A stretch of DNA of 64,000 bases from assembly GCA_004194705.1 (NCBI GenBank), contig SADC01000119.1, positions 1 to 64,000 of the forward strand. The letters are read 5' to 3'. The position numbers and the translations under genes are program-made. The stretch is from Ditylenchus dipsaci (taxonomy: Eukaryota > Nematoda > Chromadorea > Rhabditida > Anguinidae). The notes beneath the pieces were generated by a model that saw only the letters and a list, made by a program, of their open reading frames with translations, was not told the origin of the DNA and made no database searches. This document shows, piece by piece, positions 56,526 through 64,000 of this stretch (its first letter is position 1; every line of letters starts with the position of its first letter).

Positions 56526-56667
56526 GGCTTGGAAAAAATTCGAGATAGTGGATAGAGCTTAAAAGTAATTTGTCTGAATAAAAGATCACGAACAATTGAG
56601 AATTTATCTTACGCATTTTCATGTGAAAATAGGTGGCCAGAGCGCTAACTAAGTTCTGTGTTGCATG

Positions 56668-57763
56668 CAGGGCCGCAATTTGGGGGGGGTCATAGGGTAA
56701 TTACCCCCCCTTAGGTGGCCGAAGGCCACCCTAAGGGGGGTATTCTCTAGAGGGAGACTGCTGTAACCAAGGTTTTGTGATTTTTTTCACTATTTTGTAA
56801 AGTTTTCACTAAAAACACGTAATTTGCACATATTTTATTATATAAAAAACTTGTAGGTAGATTATTTGGAATGTGTCGAAATATAATTATAATTCAAAGT
56901 TACAAAAATGAATTTGTGAAAAAGTTAATTAAGAACTTATTTGCTCGCTACATTAAGAAGCTGACGAGCCAGTACTTGCGCACGTTCCTCCTTACTTCTT
57001 AATACTTCTTACGAAAACTCTATTTTTGAACCGTTTCTCAAAAATTTTTCGGATATTTTAAATGGTTACTTTGATTCTCATTTTAAACTTATGGCAAAGT
57101 TTGATTACCTTATGCCTGCTTCATTAGGAAGTTTCACCCAAGTCTCTGACCTCGCTACCTTTTACATTAAAAATCAAATTATAACCGGCAATTTGAGAGA
57201 TTTCGAGGTAGATTTGAATTTACACAGCCACTTTGCAGAGAACTAAATTTATTTTTGTAGAGAGAGTTTGAAACATGGGCAAATATATGCGCAACTAGTG
57301 ATCTGACTAATCAGGATGTAGTTGCACTCATTCGACACTCAAAGGATGCCTTCTGTAATCAAATTGCACAAATTTTTCAAATTTTAGCTACAATTCCAAC
57401 AGCAACTGCCACACCTGAAAGGGCCTTCAGTGTTTTGAAACAAATAAAAAATGTTTTGAGAAATTCAATGGCTGATGAACGTCTAAATCATCTAGCCCTT
57501 ATTTTTGTTCACAAAGACATAAGTTTGCCAGTTCAAGATATAATTAACGAATATGCTAAGTTTAACCATCGTTTATGCTTTGCTTAAATCTGTTAAAAAT
57601 AAATAATTGAAAAAATCTAATAAATATTGAAAAAAATTACAAAAAAAGATAAGAAAATACACAAAATCTCATTTTAAAAAATTACCCCCCCTTTGACTTG
57701 AATCTATAGGGGTAATATCAAAGAAATTACCCCCCCCTTGAAAAAGTTGAAGTTGCGGCCCTG
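56668..57763 (+). mobile_element. Internally deleted hAT transposon
   Basis: This 1096-bp element has 11-bp TIRs CAGGGCCGCAA, with a perfect 8-bp target duplication GTTGCATG at 56660-56667 and 57764-57771. G/C runs with an AGGTGGCC/GGCCACCT hairpin follow the left TIR. It encodes only the C-terminal part of a hAT transposase (57010-57587). The intact ends and duplication suggest a fairly recent insertion. Confidence 0.93.
57010..57587 (+). pseudogene. hAT transposase C-terminal fragment
   Basis: Two exons (about 57010-57207 and 57261-57587) are joined by a 53-nt GT-AG intron. The second contains the hAT dimerisation region: IPTATATPERAFSVLKQIKN followed by RNSMADERLNHLALIFVH, the T-P-E-R-(A/S)-F-S and L-x-x-L-A-L motifs shared by Tip100/ZMYM-related hAT proteins. 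The BED finger and most of the catalytic region are absent, so it cannot act alone, but the remaining frame has no internal stop or shift. Confidence 0.85.
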
Positions 57764-57837
57764 GTTGCATGAACATGTACTTAGAAAGCTGGTCTAGGTG
57801 TTTTGATAAAAATTGCAAATTTTTGAAAAACTGTCTC

Positions 57838-57912
57838 GAATCGACCGTCTCGAATCGTAACTGTCTCGAATCGACCGTCTCGAATCAGATTTGTCTCGAA
57901 TCGACCCTCGTC
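57838..57912. repeat. Tandem CTGTCTCGAATCGACC repeat
   Basis: Five copies of GTCTCGAATCGA(C/T) spaced 14-22 bp apart. It is non-coding. Confidence 0.75.
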
Positions 57913-58688
57913 CGATTTTTTAAGTTTTCTGTCTAGTTTTTAAAACAGTATAAGATCATCTACATATATCAGATTTGACGCAGAACGAGTGAAAAATAGG
58001 ACGATTCGACAAAATTCGAAAAAAACTGCTGGTTCGCGCCTTAACGCACGAGCATTTAAATGCCCTTTAAATTTCAATACCAGGAAAACAGCTGGTTCAA
58101 CCTTTTCTTCCGTAATTTCTGAAAGACTTTTGTTTAAATTTTGTGCTGATTATCGCCTATCTTGGAGCTCTTGAATTTCTCTACAAGCATTAGTCAAGAA
58201 TAAAGCAGTTATACTCAGCTATGAGATGTTCTTGAGCCTTTTAGTGCAATTTCGGCATGTCGGAAAATGATGGTATTGTGAATTGAGCCTGGTTGTCCAA
58301 GTTTTTGCAAGCATATAGTAGCTCACGTACACTCATTTGAAAGAGTAGATCCTAACTTTTCTTTTGACATATCACAGTCATAGTAATATATGCCTCTCAG
58401 GAGATTATTCAGTTTCCTTCAAATGGTCGTCTATTTCAAACCGGTTATTGGGTCACTTGACCCGTCCAAACACCCGTACATATTTAAAAAATATATTTAC
58501 GTGAAATTCTGCATCTAAATAAACCAATGTAACGCTTCACCTTTCTCGTGTTAAACCATGCGTTGATTACATCCTAACGGGCGCTGGCCAACCCATGCCT
58601 AAGCCTAAGATAATAAAACTAAAATAAAAAAATAGTTAAAAAAACAGGGAGGACCAAGGAAAAATTTGGCACTGTACCCAGTTATAAT

Positions 58689-59372
58689 TGGAAGTGTGCA
58701 CGGGATCGGGATCCCTACCGAACAGAATCCAATTCCGAAGATTTTGGTGCTAAATCCCGATCCCGAATCCCTCTTGATCGATTTTGAAAATCCCGATCCC
58801 GAAAATTGCCAAAACCCGATGAGCATTTTTGGCAGAAATATTTTCAGTTTTGCATGATTTTGCGGGTTTTTTAAATTTTTTGAAGTGAATTCGATATTTT
58901 GTAAACAAAGCTTGCGATCATAATTTTCTAGCAAATTTTTGTAAATATTCTCCTATAAAATAAAAAAAACACTAGTTTTGCTTCATACCCCTCTAGTGAT
59001 TGAGAACCTGGTTTCTAGATAGCCTCTTGAAAGGTAAGGTCTAAGCTCAGTGGGAATACTCGTATTTTTTATTTTACATGCGAAAATTATTTCATCGGAA
59101 GCTTAGTCTTTATGCATTTACAAAATTTTGAAATAGTATCAAGAAAACAGTTGTGAACGCTTGAAATCAGTGGAATTTCTTGGGACACCTTGTATTTTGC
59201 CTGATTACTCATGGTCTCGACAGATCGGCCAATCCCGAAATTTTGATCCGGATCCCGAATTGATCGGGATCCCGACGGGATCCTGAATTTTCTCGTAATC
59301 CCGATCCCGAATGATTTTTTAGCCCCAATCCTGATCGCGAAATCCCTCCCGACGCCGAATGCACACTTCTAG
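58689..59372. mobile_element. hAT MITE with AATCCCGATCCCGA repeats
   Basis: This 684-bp element has ends TGGAAGTGTGCACGGGATCG and (inverse) TAGAAGTGTGCATTCGGCG, with the perfect 8-bp target duplication GTTATAAT at 58681-58688 and 59373-59380. The first and last ~150 bp are arrays of AATCCCGATCCCGA-type motifs; the middle (58870-59200) is unique and non-coding. Confidence 0.9.
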
Positions 59373-59508
59373 TTATAATGTGTACCCAGTTGTTGGTATA
59401 CCAAATAAAGTGGTGCTATCGGACTCCAACAAAGTCTAGCTTGCTCAAGGTATTTCAGCAAGAGCCGCTTTAAAAAGTGTAATTTTCACGGTATAAAAGC
59501 GTTTAGCC

Positions 59509-59719
59509 CAGGGCTTCGAATCGTCCTTTTTAAAAAGACTTGTCCTTTTTTTGGCACCCCATTTTTTTTTTACTTTTGAAAATTTAGTCAAAATCTTTAT
59601 TTTTCGATTCAAAATGGCAACAAGCACTGGATAAAATGACCCTTTTACTTCGAAAACTGTCAAAATGTCCATTTTTTACCCAAATGTCCTTTTTTTTGAA
59701 ATTTTTCATTCGAGCCCTG
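59509..59719. mobile_element. 211-bp hAT MITE, copy B
   Basis: The left end CAGGGCTTCGAA and right end TTCGAGCCCTG are TIRs. The perfect 8-bp target duplication GTTTAGCC is at 59501-59508 and 59720-59727. It has the same interior and the same length as 42238-42448. Confidence 0.92.
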
Positions 59720-59809
59720 GTTTAGCCGTTTTTGTTTGATGCGGGAGTTCAATTTTCAAGTTTTCGTCATTTTTTCTATCTTATGAGGTTGTATAAGAAA
59801 AAAAAGTAC

Positions 59810-59813
59810 CGCT

Positions 59814-59845
<32 letters not shown>

Positions 59846-59882
59846 AACAGCCGAACGCGCTAACCAATTGCGCCACGGAAGC
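59810..59882 (-). tRNA. trnN-GUU: tRNA-Asn (GTT), anticodon loop one base short
   Basis: The minus strand reads GCTTCCGTGGCGCAATTGG at the 5' end, pairing with CGGGAGC plus discriminator G at the 3' end. The D-arm TTAGCGCG, anticodon stem TTCGG/CCGAA with anticodon GTT, and T-arm GTTCAAGCC are all as in eukaryotic tRNA-Asn. The anticodon loop is CTGTTA, six bases instead of the usual seven (CTGTTAA), so one A is missing. A run of eight T follows within a few bases, a good Pol III terminator. This is either a real tRNA with an assembly indel or a very recent pseudogene. Confidence 0.85.
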
Positions 59883-59889
59883 ACACAAT

Positions 59890-60515
59890 ACATCATTCTT
59901 AATTTCTACAAAAGTATCTTTTTTAAAACAATAGTTTTGGACTCTCGAATATATAGACCCCCAAAGTAGAGGGGTCGGTTTATTGAAGAAGTTCGGTATA
60001 TTAGAAAAAACACGGTAATAGCATATGATGATATTCAAACTCCTGTGTATTATTGGAGATGTTTCGTTTATTTGTAGACAATTGATGTTTTTGATTTTTT
60101 AGAGTGTTTTTTTGGTTCTTTTTGTCAATTTTTGTAATAGCATATGATGCTCTCGTCGAAACTTGAACCAAGGAAAAAGTCTATTTGACGTTTAGTGTTA
60201 CTGTTCTGTCGCAATAAAGTTAGGCATTGTTTGTCTTGGCGGTTTTTTGGGATCCTGGATCTATGGTGTAAGAGCTGGAACTCTAATAACTTGTAATGCA
60301 TCTCTCGAAACTCTAAATTCAGCGTTCAATTATAGCGCTTTGGTCTTTAGAATTTTTTATTCTCAGGTACACTGAGATTGAATTCTTTGAAAATATAATC
60401 ACTTTATTCAGCATATTAACGTGACCAAGTTCAAGCAATCTAATGTGGTGCCCAGTATACCACCCAACCAATGCACATTGCCAGAAAAAATGATAATGTT
60501 TTAAAGCATATCTGG
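59890..60515. other. No gene seen
   Basis: This is unique AT-rich sequence upstream of the tRNA. Open frames here are short and without recognisable features. Confidence 0.35.
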
Positions 60516-60640
60516 TAGAGCTGGCTCGGAATCGATATTTGGACCGGGACCGGAATTTAAGCTTTGTCAAAACCGGAACCGAATCGGAGCCGGAATTTCA
60601 CTTTTGCCGAAACCAAAAGCAGAGCCGAGAAGAAGAATTT
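60516..60640. repeat. hAT-like end with GGAACCGGAAT repeats
   Basis: TAGAGCTGGCTCGGAATCGA is followed by GGACCGGGACCGGAATTT and AACCGGAACCGAATCGGAGC arrays. It resembles the left end of the element at 61570. The matching right end for this copy was not found, perhaps because of the palindrome inserted at 60671. Confidence 0.6.
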
Positions 60641-60670
60641 TTTGGAAAAAATTGCTGCTTGATTTTTTGT

Positions 60671-61063
60671 AGAGACAGAAACCGGATTACCGGGATTTTG
60701 CATAAAACGCATTTTTGACCCACTTTTCAAGTGAAAGTGCTGACTAAAAATTTTAGGTCTATATGCTACTTTTTATTCCTCTATCGACTGGCTCTTTTAC
60801 TTTTTGCTTTTTTATACGAAAAATTTCGACCTCCGACCTTGAATCCCGGTACTGACGGAAACGGGATCCCGGTTTGTCGATACCGGATTCAAGGTCGGAG
60901 GTCGAGATTTTTCGTATAAAAAGCAAAAAGTAAAAGAGCCAGTCGATAGAGGAATAAAAAGTAGCATACAGACCTAAAATTTTTAGTCAGCACTTTTACT
61001 TGAAAAGTGGGTCAAAAATGCGTTTTATGCAAAATCCCGGTAATCCCGGTTTCTGTCTCTAAT
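60671..61063. repeat. Near-perfect 393-bp palindrome
   Basis: GAGACAGAAACCGGATTACC and its inverse bound arms of about 180 bp. The centre near 60865 lies between CGACCTCCGACCTTGAATCC and its inverse. It is related to 16480-16695. Open frames inside are by-products of the symmetry. Confidence 0.88.
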
Positions 61064-61142
61064 TTTTTGTTTATTTGGATATTAAACACAAAAAAAATTC
61101 GTTTAAAAGTTGAAAATACGCGTGAAAATTAGCCGAGCAAGA

Positions 61143-61560
61143 ACAAAATTGGTACTAATTCGGTTTACACCCCACCCCAGTTTTGGGTTTATCGGTTTCT
61201 ATGTTGCGACAAACATATTTTAAACACTATTTGGCCCAACACTATTTGGGCCAAAAACGCGAATGCTTACGCACTGCGCCATGTAGCCTACATGTTCAAA
61301 CCTTAATGGCTTCCCCCTCTTTTAACACCACCGGAATTCGAACCTGTAACCTATCAGCGCATCAATTTAACAGACATCATTAACCAGGATATAAATTTAG
61401 CGCCGAGAATTATCTACGGGCGTGAATTATATAGGGGCGTATGTTAAATGTTTTTGGCCCAAATAGTGTTGGCCAAATAGTGTTTAAAATATGTTTGTCG
61501 CAACATAGAAACCGATAAACCCAAAAACTGGGGGTGGGTGTAAACCGAATTAGTACCACA
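61143..61560 (-). repeat. Palindromic element with tRNA-like loop
   Basis: GTACTAATTCGGTTTACACC pairs with GGTGTAAACCGAATTAGTAC at the other end, and CAAACATATTTTAAACACTA with its inverse, giving arms of about 110 bp. In the loop the minus strand reads ACAGGTTCGAATTCCGGTGG, a good tRNA B-box/T-arm, but no complete cloverleaf. Confidence 0.75.
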
Positions 61561-61569
61561 AAATTATGA

Positions 61570-61709
61570 TAGAGTTGGGCTTGGAATTGATATTTGGACT
61601 GGAATCGGAATTTTATTTTGGTGAAAACCGGAACCGGAATTACATATTTTTTCGCGACCGGAACCGGAACTGGAATCCACAAAAGAACCGGAATTCTGGG
61701 GCAACTCTA
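61570..61709. mobile_element. hAT-like MITE with AACCGGAACCGG repeats
   Basis: The left end TAGAGTTGGGCTTGGAATTG and right end GGGGCAACTCTA (inverse TAGAGTTGCCCC) bound 140 bp composed largely of AACCGGAACCGGAAT motifs. Flanking 8-mers do not match, so the target duplication is lost or the ends belong to different copies. Confidence 0.65.
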
Positions 61710-61792
61710 ATAACGGGTCCAATTTTATGGATAGCAGCGTTTTGGTTTATTATAAAGTTTACCATTATAGATTGTGAAATGCGTGAACTTTT

Positions 61793-61980
61793 AAAGGGCC
61801 ATGGCTGGGTTATCCCCCGACAATTTTGAAATTTTTTTTCAGCTTGGGCCTTGAATTTAATTTTAGGTATAGTTGCGTCAGAAGCTAAGTTGAAAAATTC
61901 GTACAGAAGTTCGATGATTAGGAAATTTTTTTGAATTGGTGGGGGACAACCGTTGTTGAAGACGGCAACGGGCCTTTGAA
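61793..61980. repeat. Small palindromic MITE, TTTAAAGGGCCATGG family
   Basis: TTTTAAAGGGCCATGGCTGG and ACGGCAACGGGCCTTTGAAG are loosely mirrored, and inner ATCCCCCGACAATTTTG pairs with AATTGGTGGGGGACAACC. It is related to 31130-31310. Confidence 0.6.
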
Positions 61981-62261
61981 GTAGTATCCTAATTCAAGTT
62001 TTTCTCATATCAACTCTCAGCTTTTGCCAAGGTGTTCATAGGTTAACATTTGGAGGGGGTTTCATTTATACTTAGGCTCTACTTCATGGGTTTAATTTTA
62101 CTAATCTCTATTTCAGGTGGCCTCTAAATAGTCATTTTGAGGAAAACTTAGTTACTGTGAACTTAAATTTGATGAAGATTAAATATTCACTTTTGCAGAC
62201 ACTTTGATAATTTTGGGTCAATAAACAGTGATTTGAAAAAGTGTGAGAAAACTGGACTTAA

Positions 62262-62395
62262 AGGGGTATGCTCGTGCGCGACACTGAGAAAAGGCGGGGA
62301 GCAAGACCCGTTCTCAGCATAGCTGCACGAGCACCGACCCCCGGCGCTTTTTGAGCGCTGACGCTTTTACAGTGACGCTTTTTTTTGTTTTAGGT
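62262..62395. ncRNA. Candidate structured hairpin
   Basis: Three nested stems can be drawn: TGCTCGTGC (62269-62277) with GCACGAGCA (62324-62332); CTGAGAA (62284-62290) with TTCTCAG (62311-62317); and CGGG (62295-62298) with CCCG (62307-62310). The outer internal loop is nearly symmetrical (6 and 6 nt). GGCGCT/AGCGCT motifs and T runs follow (62340-62390). It could equally be the core of a small palindromic element. No promoter or tRNA-like box is seen. Confidence 0.35.
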
Positions 62396-62707
62396 CATTT
62401 TTTGTAGAATAAATTTATGCCGATTCTTTAATTTAGAAGCGTTTTTAAAATACGAATTTCCTATTGGTGTTACTTGAATACGCAACAATACATGTTTCAT
62501 TCAATAAACCTCCAAGAACATCGATTTGTTTTTTTCATTTCCTTGGCCTTTTTTCTGATATTTAATTTCCGAACGAGCATTTCGAGGTACTTGTCAACAA
62601 TTTGTTGGGCCTCGGCATCATCGAAAAGCTGTTCTATTGCATCTGATGTTTAATCGTCTACTATTACTATCTTAAACGTTCAAGCACTTTTATTACTAAT
62701 TCTTTGA

Positions 62708-62833
62708 TAGATACGCCGGCGCCGGCGCGATTTTTTAAATTTGCGTACTCTGGCGCCGGCGCTTTTTCCGGCGCTGGTTCACAATTTTTAAAATTGCCGG
62801 CGCTGGCGCTATTTTTCGGACCGCGTGCAGCTA
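62708..62833. repeat. Short GGCGCCGGCGC-repeat element, hAT-like ends
   Basis: It starts TAGATACGCCGGCGCCGGCG and ends GGACCGCGTGCAGCTA (inverse TAGCTGCACGCGG). The interior repeats GCGCCGGCGCT. Flanking 8-mers do not match. It resembles the intronic GC repeat at 24120-24310. Confidence 0.55.
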
Positions 62834-62839
62834 TGGTTC

Positions 62840-63595
62840 TAATTTATGTAGATCAGGGTATATGCTTAAAACCCATTGTCCATATTTACGGAAGATAGGT
62901 AAAGGGTGATGCTTAAAGAACCATAGCCGTCGCCGACAACGAGAATTTCAAATGTTCGAATTTGTCTTGTGAATTTATCTTGTGAAAAATGTACCTATCA
63001 TTCTAAAATCCAACCTCAAATCTGCTGCGTAATCCATGCACCAATTTTATATGTTTTCTGGGTTCCGAAACACGAATTTTACCACTAATTAGATCATTCT
63101 AAGGCCTGAATAATTTTGACGAAATTTCGGTGAAAACCATGATATTCACACTTATGGGGTATGTGGATACCCATAAAAAGGTTTTCTAGTTAACAAAACT
63201 GTGTTCAACACGGTTCTTGAAGACGTTGAGATGGTGAAGAGGAGTTATATTTCTTTAACCTTTTCTTTTGAATTTTCAAGGTTTTTATACCAGCGTAGCC
63301 CTAATTCTCAGATTTCTAACGAGCTATTAACTTACTTACAGTCAACTATCGCTATAACGGCACCCCAGTATAAGCTTGAAGCTTGGAATCTCAGGAGTAG
63401 AATGGTTGATTTCGATTTTGGTTTTGAAATTTTTTAGTTTTAATTTTTGGGTTTTAGTGAGCAAATTGTCGTTTTTTTCGTTCTGGAGTCAAAATCTCAG
63501 AGTTTATTAGGTCAGACGGCTAAGGCGCGTACTTTATCGTGTAGCGCTGAATCTCAGCTTGCTTTTAAGAAAAAGATCGCGAGAAACGGGATATA
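62840..63595. other. No gene seen
   Basis: A fragment of the TTTAAAGG-CCAT family lies near 62910. The rest is AT-rich without supported exons. GTCAGACGGCTAAGGCGCG at about 63512 looks slightly like a tRNA D-arm but has no partner. Confidence 0.35.
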
Positions 63596-63601
63596 TCCTT
63601 A

Positions 63602-64000
63602 GAATGAGAAGCAATAATCACATCATCTAAGTAGGCAAACGCAAACTTGAAATCTACAAGCATCTGGTCCATAATTTCTGAAAGATTGAGGGTGCGAATT
63701 TGACGCCAAAGGGAAGTCTTTCATACTGGTAAATTCCTCTGTGAGTGCTTATCCCACACAAATTTTTAGATTCCTCGTCTAGCTCAATCTGGAAATAGGC
63801 ATCAGACAGGTCAAGACACGTGAATATTTTAGATCTAGTTAGTTTACACAAAATTTCATCTGGGATCGACAATGGATGTTTGTTCAGTTCAAGCGCATTA
63901 TTTAAACCCGTCGAGAAATCAGCACAAACTCTAGTTTTACCATCCTTTTTCTTTACTGCCACAATAAAAGCTGCCCATTCAGTAAAATTGACTGGACGAA
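63602..64000 (-). pseudogene. Ty3/gypsy reverse transcriptase fragment
   Basis: This is the RT domain of an LTR retrotransposon, running in from beyond the right edge. Motifs in order on the minus strand: VAVKKKDGKTRVCADF, PLSIPDEI, FTCLDLSDAYFQIEL (first catalytic Asp), YERLPFGVKFAPSIFQ and, after a frame change near 63685, FAYLDDVIIASHS with the catalytic D-D pair. The frame change is explained by one missing A in an A run. A stop follows near 63600, so RNase H and integrase are absent here. This window shows only part of the element; LTRs are not visible. Confidence 0.85.

Noticed and set aside
59781..60038. Minus-strand open frame over the tRNA
   Set aside because: The stretch reading SAFGCYRKVGGSSPPGSG is the usual translation artefact of a tRNA gene.
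60731..60919. Open frames inside the 60671-61063 palindrome
   Set aside because: They arise from a near-perfect inverted repeat and have no homologous features.
63505..63575. tRNA-like sequence next to the gypsy RT
   Set aside because: Only a weak D-arm resemblance; no anticodon arm or T-arm can be paired.

Overview
The window is AT-rich eukaryotic nuclear DNA, almost certainly from an animal. Genes are split by GT-AG introns, several only about 33-60 nt long, while others are swollen by transposons. The recognisable products are an acyl-CoA-binding protein, a TMEM200-type membrane protein, a DUF229 alkaline-phosphatase-like protein, a Myb/SANT-like DNA-binding protein and a type II membrane protein with a thrombospondin-1-like module. 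DUF229 together with very short introns leans towards an ecdysozoan (nematode-like), but nothing seen fixes the phylum. There are no operons, ribosome-binding sites or other prokaryotic signals.

Layout. 0.2-1.2 kb (-): an unrecognised split gene. 1.2-11.6 kb: repeats (TA-flanked pogo-like MITEs, a Merlin relic with a perfect 8-bp target duplication, foldbacks, a hAT MITE) separated by short unique islands. 13.1-17.4 kb (+): the Myb/SANT-like regulator gene. 18.1-19.1 kb: a hAT-like element. 20.3-20.9 kb (-): an unrecognised split gene. 21.4-23.0 kb: a TA-flanked composite element with an unusually GC-rich core. 23.5-29.4 kb (-): the DUF229 gene, whose introns hold MITEs. 29.5-35 kb: foldbacks and unique DNA. 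35.5-35.9 kb (+): ACBP. 36.9-39.9 kb: a 2.9-kb element with long terminal inverted repeats (TIRs). 41.4-55.3 kb (+): the TMEM200-like gene; its last intron holds a Merlin element with an IS1595/ISXO2-type transposase, inside which a 2.65-kb foldback, a pogo-like MITE and further palindromes are nested. 55.5-56.5 kb (-): the TSP1-like gene, convergent with the previous one. 56.7-63 kb: hAT elements, palindromes and a tRNA-Asn. The window ends inside a Ty3/gypsy reverse transcriptase (-).

Two patterns stand out. First, nearly every conserved locus (ACBP, Myb/SANT, DUF229, TMEM200, TSP1, gypsy RT and the tRNA anticodon loop) needs a single-base correction, usually a lost base in a homopolymer, which points to residual assembly indels rather than mass pseudogenisation. 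Second, several hAT-like elements beginning TAG carry arrays of a short motif, a different motif in each family, and many foldbacks have arms built from reiterated 10-25-nt motifs. All boundaries were found by eye; no alignment or database search was run.
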